From: Candidatus Sigynarchaeota archaeon
GTDB taxonomy: Archaea; Asgardarchaeota; Lokiarchaeia; Sigynarchaeales; Sigynarchaeaceae
Direction of reading: 5' to 3'
Assembly (NCBI GenBank): GCA_030587525.1
Contig: JAUQYW010000013.1
Coordinates: forward strand, 1 to 12,550
DNA length: 12,550 nucleotides
Shown here: positions 7,041-12,550 of the stretch, piece by piece
How positions within the stretch are numbered: position 1 is the first letter of the stretch
How the letters are laid out: the number at the start of each line of letters is the position of its first letter
The notes under the pieces: model-generated
Seen by the model: only the letters and a program-made list of their open reading frames with translations
What the model was told of the DNA's origin: nothing
The model's database searches: none
Position numbers and translations under genes: made by a program

Positions 7041-7928
7041 ATGGAAGCTGTATTGATCGCAAAAAACATGGGAATTGCCTACTGGAAAGAAAAATCTGGA
7101 AAGATGGCGAAGAACCACGAAGGCCACGCAGTCAAGTGCGTCATCGTGACGTGCATGAGCCCATATATCGACCCGGTCGACATCTTCGACCTCGAGTCGG
7201 GCGAGGCCTACGTGATCAGGTCGGGCGGAAATCTCGTCACGGCGGAGACCATCCGCTGCATCATCCTGGCTATGATGAATGACCCGATCACCGACGTCAT
7301 CGTGCTCGGCCACACGAGGTGCACGAACGCGAATCAATCGATCCTGGACAAAAATCACGCGAAACTTTTGGAGAAGATTCCGCATCAGAGCAAACTAAGC
7401 GAGCTTCTTGCCACGAGGGAAAAAGCAACCAAGTATTTCGGTATTTTCAAGAACGAAATCGACAACGTGCTTGTACAGGTGTGTAACTTGAGCATTCTCA
7501 AGATCATCAAGCCCGGCGTGAACATCACGGGCATGCTCTACAACACGGCTTCAGGTCTTGTCTATGACATGGCCGAGATAACGGAATTGAAGGCCAAGAT
7601 CGACAAGAATCCCGGTATGCATATCGAGGAATTCGTGCCATCGAGGTACACGGATTTCTTGAATAGCCAAGGTGTGCCGGCATCCGAGCCCTCGCCGGCA
7701 CGGCCTCCGGTCGGAAACGCGGATGTGCCCATGGCCCTGGAGCCAATGGAAGGTCAGGAGGATCTGCAAGGAAAAATGCAGGCCGCGGGAGACGGCTTCG
7801 ATCTGATGATGAAAGCCATGCAAAAAACCATTACAAAAGCGGGACAGGCGCGGGTGTCCATCCCCAAGATACGCTTACCCGGAATAAGGGCACCACGACC
7901 GCCACGTGCACTTCCAGAAACGCAATAA
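7041..7928 (+). CDS. Beta-carbonic-anhydrase-like protein lacking the catalytic Asp-Arg pair
   Basis: This protein of 295 residues starts at ATG, with GGGGAT a few bases upstream. The first 200 residues align with beta-carbonic anhydrases. The zinc ligands are kept: C38 ('VTCMS'), H91 and C94 ('GHTRC'). 'YVIRSGGN' (58-64) matches the usual V-I-R-N-A-G-N, and 'NITGMLYNTASG' matches the family's late strand. The normal C-x-D-x-R motif reads C-M-S-P-Y, so Asp and Arg are Ser40 and Tyr42. In active beta enzymes that pair gates the zinc-bound water, so ordinary CO2 hydration is doubtful. A pseudoenzyme, a zinc-binding structural protein or a different substrate (the fold also gives CS2 and COS hydrolases) are options. 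A proline- and Arg-rich tail (about 215-295) is additional to the family. It follows flotillin by 71 bases in the same direction, so co-transcription is likely. Confidence 0.75.
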   Translation: MEAVLIAKNMGIAYWKEKSGKMAKNHEGHAVKCVIVTCMSPYIDPVDIFDLESGEAYVIRSGGNLVTAETIRCIILAMMNDPITDVIVLGHTRCTNANQSILDKNHAKLLEKIPHQSKLSELLATREKATKYFGIFKNEIDNVLVQVCNLSILKIIKPGVNITGMLYNTASGLVYDMAEITELKAKIDKNPGMHIEEFVPSRYTDFLNSQGVPASEPSPARPPVGNADVPMALEPMEGQEDLQGKMQAAGDGFDLMMKAMQKTITKAGQARVSIPKIRLPGIRAPRPPRALPETQ

Positions 7929-7965
7929 AGAAAGGACTATAATTCTCATTACAAGGGGATAGATC

Positions 7966-8565
7966 ATGCAAAACATCGATGGTTCGGGGATTTTCGACGT
8001 GGCGCTCGATTTCAGAGCAAGAAGTGGCGATCGTCACAGTGAAGAGCCAGACACTGGCATCGCGTCGAATCGCTTTTTCAAGATCGCGCGAAATAACCGT
8101 GCTGACGAGCACGACGTGAACGATCGCCGGGGGGATCTTGCAGGATGCGTTGCTATCCGCTCGTTGAAAGGAGGAGATGATGCCCTCGTGCTTGATAATA
8201 ACCACGAGATCAGGCTCGCGATGCTCTCGCGACAGCGAAACCACGATCTCGTGAACTTCTTGAAACCATTCAAACGGGATCACGTGGAACCGAGGGATTA
8301 CATTTCCCTGGGAACCCTCCAGAAGAAGAACGAGAGCCTCGCAAAGGCTTACGAATACAAGAGCCACATCACCAAAAAAATAGCATTGCATGTCGAATCC
8401 ACGCGATCATTGTTTCGGTTCCGGGTGTTCAAGCACGAGCTCGACGTGGGTTCCTTCATCATAAGCCACAAGGACATCGAAATCACTCTTGATCCCGCGG
8501 TGACAGACCAGGAATCGATGCTCGTTCTCGGGATTGCCGTGTGCGTCGTTTTTTTCTTTCCTTGA
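7966..8565 (+). CDS. Single LURP-one/scramblase-like domain protein
   Basis: This protein of 199 residues starts at ATG, with AAGGGGA about seven bases upstream. It lies 37 bases after the carbonic-anhydrase-like gene and is probably in the same transcript. After a polar N-terminal stretch of about 30 residues, residues 35-198 fit one LURP-one-type barrel: short strands, an R-F-R-V-F-K-H turn (151-157), then I-E-I-T-L-D-P-A-V-T-D-Q-E-S followed by the core helix L-V-L-G-I-A-V (about 171-192). That ending is close to the ends of both domains at 3026-4189, so the three are paralogues. The helix is followed by V-V-F-F-F-P and the stop. The helix is buried in the barrel in known members, so it is not necessarily a membrane anchor. 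Phospholipid or membrane binding is the family-based expectation; direct scramblase activity is not shown. Confidence 0.65.
   Translation: MQNIDGSGIFDVALDFRARSGDRHSEEPDTGIASNRFFKIARNNRADEHDVNDRRGDLAGCVAIRSLKGGDDALVLDNNHEIRLAMLSRQRNHDLVNFLKPFKRDHVEPRDYISLGTLQKKNESLAKAYEYKSHITKKIALHVESTRSLFRFRVFKHELDVGSFIISHKDIEITLDPAVTDQESMLVLGIAVCVVFFFP
8549..8562 (+). terminator. T-run at the end of the flotillin gene cluster
   Basis: Seven consecutive Ts (8549-8555) followed by CTTTCC run up to the TGA stop. A T-run is the usual archaeal termination signal and would end the plus-strand transcript before the convergent tes gene. Confidence 0.35.
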
Positions 8566-8603
8566 GTATCATGGAAAGAATCATTGCTTGATGCGAAAGC
8601 TTG

Positions 8604-8630
8604 AAAAAAAGGGAGAGGGAAGGATCCTTC
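8604..8630 (-). terminator. Hairpin and T-run downstream of tes
   Basis: On the minus strand the 12-bp palindrome GAAGGATCCTTC (8619-8630) is followed by CCTCTCCC and seven Ts (8610-8604). It lies 34 bases past the tes stop, as an intrinsic terminator would. Confidence 0.5.
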
Positions 8631-8663
8631 TCAATAAATCGAATAAACACTCGTGCCGTGGAC

Positions 8664-10358
8664 TTATTTCTTCCCTGTGACTTCCCGTTCAACGAATTCC
8701 TTGGCTTTTGCAGTGACCTCGTTCGGGTCGATGCTGACCTTCTGCTTGGCGAGCTTCTTCTCGATGTTCTCGCGATGGATGCTGTTCATGGCGCAGAAGG
8801 GTATCTGCAAAATCTTGGTCGGGTCGTCGGGGTCGATCGTGCCATAGTGGACCAGGCAGCGCTGCACCCGCTCGATGTCAAAGTTATACACGTCTTGGAA
8901 ATGCATGCTAGACACGAGCAAGTTGTTGCCATGCTCGAAGAAATTGGCTGCGGTTTCGAGTCTTGGGCTCAGCATAATGGGGATGAAATCAGCGACGGGA
9001 CCACTGACGCCCTTGAGATATCGCATGGCGCCGGCCATGAAGTACGCCTTGATGGCCTTGCGGTAGGCGAAGTCCGATGCCTGGTTGACCACGTTGCCGA
9101 TCTTTTCCCCGAACAGCTTGGCGAGGGGGCCGATGAACTTCTCGGCCATGTTGGGCCACTCGTTCTTTTCCACGTAATCGCACCAAACCTTGTCACCCCA
9201 CTTGAGCAATCCATCCACATCGAACCAGTCCTCAACACGCATCCATTTACCCGTTTTCGCATCGACAGACATGACCGTGGCAAAACCACAGTCAGGATGT
9301 GCAGCCATCGTGAATCGTGGGGCAAAGTCGTACCATGCAATCAATTTCGTGAGATTCCCGGTCGCGGGAATTGGATATATATAAGTATCCTTGATCCCGG
9401 TTACCCGGCCGATTTCTTGTGCAAGATCGCTCGACGTGTACCGCAACTCGCGGATCTGCTCGTTGTCGATACGACCGCAGAGCGAGACGGGCTGGAACAC
9501 TACGCCTGAGATGACATCCCGGTTCTTCTTCGCGTATTCCAGGATCGAGCCTATCTGGTCATCGTTGATGCCCTTGGCAATCGTGGGCACGAGCATGATG
9601 CCCTTGAAGCCTGCCTTGCGACAATTCTCGACCACGCGCTTTTTCTGCTCGAGTAAGTTGACGCCACGCGTCTTCTTGTACACTTCAGGACTGTCAGCAG
9701 AATCGAAGCTGAGGTACACCGCGTTCAGGCCCGCGTCCATCATATTTTTGATATATTGCACGCCATTCTTCGCCGCCATCTTGAGACCATTCGTGGTCAG
9801 CATGATCTCGACGAAGCCGAGCTCCTTGCCCATGCGGACGATATCGACGAAATCATCACGAACGGTCGGTTCACCGCCAGAAAGCTGGAGGAGGACAGGA
9901 GGCACGGGCTTTATGTTCCGGAAGTGCTGCATGATGCGGCGAAGGTCGTCCATACTCGGCTCCACTATGTATCCCTTCGCAGACGCATTAGCAAAGCAAA
10001 TGGGGCACGCGAGGTTACAACGATTCGTGACATCGATCAAGGCGATGCACGGCGATGATTTGTGCTCCGAGCACATACCACAATTGTGTGGACAGCCCTC
10101 GCCAGTATCTTTGATATTGTCCTTGTTCTCGATGGTCAAGTAATCGTGGTAATATTTCTGGTTTCTTTCATACTCTTTCGGGTTTCTGCTGATGATATCC
10201 TCGAAAAACCCGTGTTCGGCACATTTCTTTCGCATCAAGACCGTGTCTTTGCCGTCGAGTTCGTCAAGAACCAGGTTTGCATCGATAGTTTTGATGCATT
10301 CGGGGCAAACCGACTTGGTTCGCCGGTATAGCTTTTTGCCATCCATGTTTGGTTCCAT
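8664..10358 (-). CDS. tes: Radical SAM tetraether lipid synthase (Tes-like)
   Basis: This protein has 564 residues. Tes joins the isoprenoid tails of archaeal diether lipids to make membrane-spanning tetraethers (GDGTs) by radical C-C coupling. Visible: an N-terminal metal motif (C18, C21, C46 in 'KKCAEHG'), an auxiliary cluster motif C89-x3-C93-x2-C96-x7-C104, the radical SAM motif C114-x3-C118-x2-C121 inside 'TNRCNLACPICFANAS', and the SAM-binding G-G-E-P (161-164). More cysteines lie in the C-terminal half ('HPDCGF', 'FCAMNS'). The layout matches the MJ0619/MA_1486 family; MJ0619 was earlier tied to methyl transfer in methanopterin synthesis, so a pterin-type role is the main alternative. 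MA_1486 and MJ0619 are somewhat shorter than this protein as recalled. Start ATG 10358 is chosen because a TATA-like element fits a very short leader; ATG 10346 is possible. Confidence 0.8.
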   Translation of the reverse strand: MEPNMDGKKLYRRTKSVCPECIKTIDANLVLDELDGKDTVLMRKKCAEHGFFEDIISRNPKEYERNQKYYHDYLTIENKDNIKDTGEGCPHNCGMCSEHKSSPCIALIDVTNRCNLACPICFANASAKGYIVEPSMDDLRRIMQHFRNIKPVPPVLLQLSGGEPTVRDDFVDIVRMGKELGFVEIMLTTNGLKMAAKNGVQYIKNMMDAGLNAVYLSFDSADSPEVYKKTRGVNLLEQKKRVVENCRKAGFKGIMLVPTIAKGINDDQIGSILEYAKKNRDVISGVVFQPVSLCGRIDNEQIRELRYTSSDLAQEIGRVTGIKDTYIYPIPATGNLTKLIAWYDFAPRFTMAAHPDCGFATVMSVDAKTGKWMRVEDWFDVDGLLKWGDKVWCDYVEKNEWPNMAEKFIGPLAKLFGEKIGNVVNQASDFAYRKAIKAYFMAGAMRYLKGVSGPVADFIPIMLSPRLETAANFFEHGNNLLVSSMHFQDVYNFDIERVQRCLVHYGTIDPDDPTKILQIPFCAMNSIHRENIEKKLAKQKVSIDPNEVTAKAKEFVEREVTGKK

Positions 10359-10362
10359 GGTT

Positions 10363-10454
10363 ATCCATCTATATCGGTTTGATTGGTTATTAAAAATAAT
10401 TCGATTTCCTAATAAAGTGGTCTACTTTCTTCAAAAATTTATATATAGATGGAT
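10363..10454. promoter_or_regulatory. 12-bp inverted repeat in the divergent tes / membrane-gene region
   Basis: ATCCATCTATAT (10363-10374) and its exact complement ATATAGATGGAT (10443-10454) face each other across 68 bases. The first copy lies just upstream of the tes start. The second overlaps a strong TATA-like TTTATATATAG (10438-10448). The arrangement suggests a shared operator or matched elements for the two divergent genes. Confidence 0.4.
10390..10399 (-). promoter_or_regulatory. Possible TATA box for tes
   Basis: On the minus strand TTATTTTTAA lies about 32-41 bases before the ATG. Transcription starting about 25 bases downstream would give a leader near ten bases, so tes may be almost leaderless. 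Confidence 0.35.
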
Positions 10455-10540
10455 TGTACCATTTTAAGCTTTTTTCCGCTTCGTGTTCATATCAATCATC
10501 GGAGATGGCCTTGACTGGCTGAGATCGGTTTGTTACCACT

Positions 10541-10550
10541 AAAAATATTG
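10541..10550 (+). promoter_or_regulatory. Possible TATA box for the small membrane gene
   Basis: AAAAATATTG lies about 25 bases before the TTG at 10573. If it is used, the message would begin close to that codon, and translation might instead start at ATG 10636 after a leader of about 60 bases. The stronger TATA-like stretch at 10438-10448 is an alternative. Confidence 0.3.
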
Positions 10551-10572
10551 AATATGGAATGATTTCAAATGG

Positions 10573-11061
10573 TTGAACAGCGCTGGGGATTGTACTGATG
10601 TCCTTAAATCCTTCATTCGCGGACGAGTAGATGTGATGTGCGTGCTCATGTATTTCTTCTGCGGTGTGCTTGCCACGGTTGTCATACAGATTGCGTTCGT
10701 GAAGTTTAACGAGCCAGATTCTGACAAGCTTAAGATCAAGGAAACGATCTTCGCGGAAAAAAAAGGAAAACTCGTGGACCTTTTAACGAAAGCGTGTAAT
10801 GAACTGTTGAACCAAGAATGGGATATCTCGCTGTTTTCGAGCTATAAATCATACCAGGAATTCGCAAGGCACATCATGGCACAAGTAGCACCGCTCCAGC
10901 AATACGTCGTGGATCAATCCCCCGATTCTATGCAGAGAATCAAGGCTGCGCTCCAAGAATTGCATGAAATATTCTTGCCGACGAGCGATTGGGACGACGC
11001 GGGTGGATCCTCGGCCATTGCCAATGAAATCCTGGCACTCCTCAAGGAAATGATGTTCTAG
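10573..11061 (+). CDS. Small one-helix membrane protein, unknown function
   Basis: This protein has 162 residues from TTG 10573, or 141 from ATG 10636. The second would place the membrane helix right at the N-terminus, and neither start has a clear ribosome binding site. A single hydrophobic segment (about residues 21-43) precedes a helical, Lys/Glu-rich soluble part ending with 'NEILALLKEMMF'. It contains no enzyme motif, no zinc ligand set and no recognised domain. The soluble part has the spacing of a small helical bundle. It is divergent from tes and 121 bases upstream of adenylate kinase, from which a hairpin and T-run separate it. Nothing shows a functional link to either neighbour. Confidence 0.65.
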   Translation: MNSAGDCTDVLKSFIRGRVDVMCVLMYFFCGVLATVVIQIAFVKFNEPDSDKLKIKETIFAEKKGKLVDLLTKACNELLNQEWDISLFSSYKSYQEFARHIMAQVAPLQQYVVDQSPDSMQRIKAALQELHEIFLPTSDWDDAGGSSAIANEILALLKEMMF

Positions 11062-11105
11062 CCGTGAAATCCCAATTTTCAAGACTGAAATGAAAATCAA
11101 GGGAC

Positions 11106-11158
11106 GTGGAGGGCGATCGCTAGGACAATCTACGCCCTTGCACGCAACAACCTTTTTT
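11106..11158 (+). terminator. Imperfect hairpin and T-run between the membrane gene and adk
   Basis: GTG-GA-GGGCG (11106-11115) can pair with CGCCC-TTG-CAC (11133-11143) around a 17-base loop. Six Ts follow at 11153-11158. It may end the upstream transcript. The T-run also overlaps the likely adk promoter. Confidence 0.3.
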
Positions 11159-11163
11159 AGATA
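11153..11163 (+). promoter_or_regulatory. Possible TATA box for adenylate kinase
   Basis: TTTTTTAGATA is centred about 25 bases before the ATG at 11183, and no ribosome binding site is seen between them. This spacing fits a leaderless adk message, common in archaea. Confidence 0.4.
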
Positions 11164-11182
11164 ACCCGTTAACTTACTGATC

Positions 11183-11830
11183 ATGGTAAACTTAGTTTTA
11201 TTCGGCGCCCCAGGTGCTGGAAAGGGGACGCTGGCAATCATGATCAATAAATTCAACCCGATCGTCCACATCAGTACTGGTGATCTTCTGCGAGACCACG
11301 TGAAAAAGTCCACGCCTGTTGGGCTCAAGGCGAAGGGCTTTATGGACACGGGAAAGCTGGTCCCCGATGAGATAGTCATCGAAATGGTCAAGGAACGTTT
11401 GAAGCAAGATGACGTGAAAAAGCATGGTTACATGTTCGACGGGTATCCACGCACGCTTGAACAGGCCAAGGCATTGGACAAGGTGACCAAGCTGAACGTC
11501 GTGGCCGTCATCGACATTGACAAGGACACGCTGAAGAAACGGATCCTCGGGCGGGTTAACTGCCCGAAATGCAATCGCATCTACAGCACGAATAACCCCA
11601 AGCTGATGCCAAAGGTGGCGGGCAAGTGCGATGACTGCAAGGAAATTCTCATCCACCGCGCCGACGACAACGAGGAAACGTTCGAGAAGCGATGGAACAC
11701 CTACCAGGAGCAGTCCGTCGACGTGATCAAGTATTACGAGAAAAGAAAGGGCCTCGTGCGCCACATCGACAGCCTTACCATGCTCGATATCCCGGAAAAA
11801 GAATTGAAGAAAATGCTGTCGTTGAAATGA
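11183..11830 (+). CDS. adk: Adenylate kinase with zinc-binding LID
   Basis: This protein of 215 residues is the full length of a long-type adenylate kinase. It interconverts ATP + AMP and two ADP in the cytosol. Visible: the P-loop GAPGAGKGT (residues 8-16), an AMP-binding stretch 'STGDLLRDHV' (31-40), the D-G-Y-P-R motif (86-90), and a LID whose four cysteines C127, C130, C149 and C152 form a zinc knuckle pair. The arginine-rich 'RADDNEETFEKRW' (159-171) supplies phosphate-binding arginines. This is the bacterial/eukaryotic-type enzyme and not the distinct archaeal AdkA family, which lacks such a LID; both occur in archaea. The start is ATG with no ribosome binding site, in line with a leaderless message. 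A housekeeping gene, it gives no clue about its neighbours. Confidence 0.96.
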   Translation: MVNLVLFGAPGAGKGTLAIMINKFNPIVHISTGDLLRDHVKKSTPVGLKAKGFMDTGKLVPDEIVIEMVKERLKQDDVKKHGYMFDGYPRTLEQAKALDKVTKLNVVAVIDIDKDTLKKRILGRVNCPKCNRIYSTNNPKLMPKVAGKCDDCKEILIHRADDNEETFEKRWNTYQEQSVDVIKYYEKRKGLVRHIDSLTMLDIPEKELKKMLSLK

Positions 11831-11857
11831 ACGACCCGAGCAAACATCCGTGGATCC

Positions 11858-11869
11858 TTTTCTTTTTTC
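11858..11869 (+). terminator. T-rich terminator after adk
   Basis: TTTTCTTTTTTC lies 28 bases past the adk stop and just before the end of the convergent membrane gene. It fits an archaeal T-run terminator. Confidence 0.45.
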
Positions 11870-11878
11870 TACTATCTA

Positions 11879-12550
11879 TTACGCGCTGGCATTCTCTTTT
11901 GCTTTTATCTCGTAGGGCAGCAGCACGTACCCCAGCAAGATGATCGCGATCGACACGTTGAAGAGGAAGAACCAGATGTAATAGAATGCCACTTTATGCC
12001 ACGGCGACCAGGCCAAATAAGTTATGCCGAGCAGCGCAAATCCAATTGCGATGATCTTCGGGCTCGCGAACTTGGTATCACGACCATATAAATAGAAAAT
12101 GTACGTAATCGCGGCACACAACGGCGTCCAGAAGGAATAGAGCAAAATATACATCGTGTAATCGATATCACCAACCACTAACAACCCGGTGATAAATACG
12201 GCATATCCAAGGGCGAAGAACACGACGGCGGGAATAATTTGCTTTTTCCTGGAGTTCGTCACGACGCTGGCCGTTCCCACGTACATCAAGGCGATCCACC
12301 AGATCATGGTCTGCCGGTACAAGAAAAAGATGCCTGCAACCTTCATATCCGCCCAGACGTAGCCAAGTGACTGGAATACCATGCCGATGAAGGTACTGCC
12401 ATAGCACAAGAATGCAAGTGACCAAAGCAATGTCGACCGGACATTTTTTCCCGTCTTGAACCACCGGTAGAGCAAGAATACCCCGATCGTGTAAATAAAA
12501 ATGACTGCTTGCAAAGCAAGACCAAAGAGAGTGGGATTTTTTATCTCGGT
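11879..12550 (-). CDS. Seven-helix membrane protein, unknown function (5' end beyond window)
   Basis: The minus-strand frame is open from the window end to TAA at 11881-11879, so the N-terminus is missing. An internal TTG at 12514 is not a required start, since the frame continues upstream through to the window edge. About 224 residues are visible, with seven hydrophobic segments of 18-28 residues: one just after the window edge, then near 'TLLWSLAFLCYGS', 'MIWWIALMYVG', 'AVVFFALGYAVF', 'ILLYSFWTPLC', 'IIAIGFALLGI' and 'FFLFNVSIAIILLG'. The short C-terminal tail is charged. The seventh helix has no lysine of the kind that binds retinal, so a rhodopsin is not supported. It is rich in Trp and Tyr. 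No transporter or enzyme signature is recognised. It converges on adk with a 48-base gap. Confidence 0.8.
   Translation of the reverse strand, partial: TEIKNPTLFGLALQAVIFIYTIGVFLLYRWFKTGKNVRSTLLWSLAFLCYGSTFIGMVFQSLGYVWADMKVAGIFFLYRQTMIWWIALMYVGTASVVTNSRKKQIIPAVVFFALGYAVFITGLLVVGDIDYTMYILLYSFWTPLCAAITYIFYLYGRDTKFASPKIIAIGFALLGITYLAWSPWHKVAFYYIWFFLFNVSIAIILLGYVLLPYEIKAKENASA

Noticed and set aside
7041..7928. Calling the carbonic-anhydrase-like gene a working carbonic anhydrase
   Set aside because: The catalytic Asp-Arg pair of the C-x-D-x-R motif is Ser and Tyr here, so only the fold and zinc site can be supported.
7831..8391. Minus-strand 186-codon frame opposite the third LURP-one gene
   Set aside because: The plus frame ends in the same motif as the other two domains and follows the operon direction, so it is the real one.
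8601..10143. Plus-strand frames of 302 and 250 codons opposite tes
   Set aside because: They are antisense to a clearly recognised radical SAM protein with all its cysteine motifs.
11198..11764. Minus-strand 188-codon frame opposite adk
   Set aside because: It is antisense to a complete adenylate kinase.
11879..12550. Microbial rhodopsin for the seven-helix protein
   Set aside because: The last helix has no lysine for retinal and no proton-path motif in the third helix is seen.

Overview
The window looks like chromosomal DNA from an archaeon of roughly 50% GC. Three things point to archaea. Several gene starts have TATA-box-like elements about 25-60 bases upstream, some of them placed to give leaderless or nearly leaderless messages. 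Ribosome binding sites match the archaeal anti-Shine-Dalgarno end (for example GGTGAT and AGGTG). A long radical-SAM gene matches the tetraether lipid synthase (Tes) family, which joins lipid tails in archaeal membranes. The lineage is not fixed by what can be seen. A proline-rich winged-helix protein, lipid-binding LURP-one-type domains and a flotillin would suit an Asgard-type archaeon, but that is a guess.

Layout. (1) 1-1502, minus strand, cut by the window start: a charged, winged-helix and very proline-rich protein. It starts with TTG. The glycine/alanine-rich plus-strand frames over it are shadows. (2) 1744-2883, plus: a two-helix membrane protein with two zinc ribbons. (3) 3026-4189, plus: a protein of two tandem LURP-one/scramblase-like (tubby-fold) domains. 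(4) 4190-4630: a non-coding stretch with two palindromic TATA clusters. (5) 4631-8565, plus: an apparent gene cluster of an NfeD-like membrane protein carrying about 25 His-Asp pentapeptide repeats, a flotillin/SPFH protein, a beta-carbonic-anhydrase-like protein without the catalytic Asp-Arg pair, and a third LURP-one-like protein. (6) 8664-10358, minus: the Tes-like radical SAM enzyme, convergent with the cluster. (7) 10573-11061, plus: a small one-helix membrane protein, divergent from tes. (8) 11183-11830, plus: adenylate kinase with a four-cysteine zinc LID. (9) 11879-12550, minus, cut by the window end: a seven-helix membrane protein of unknown role.

How the genes may work together. The NfeD-flotillin pair is a known membrane-microdomain arrangement. 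Here it lies between proteins with LURP-one/scramblase-type domains, a family known for lipid binding, and next to an enzyme that makes membrane-spanning lipids. The reading offered is a membrane-organisation neighbourhood. Its most unusual parts are the His-Asp repeat domain inserted in the NfeD protein and the degenerate carbonic anhydrase. A joint function is inference from gene order only. No tRNA, rRNA, CRISPR array, insertion sequence or phage gene was seen.
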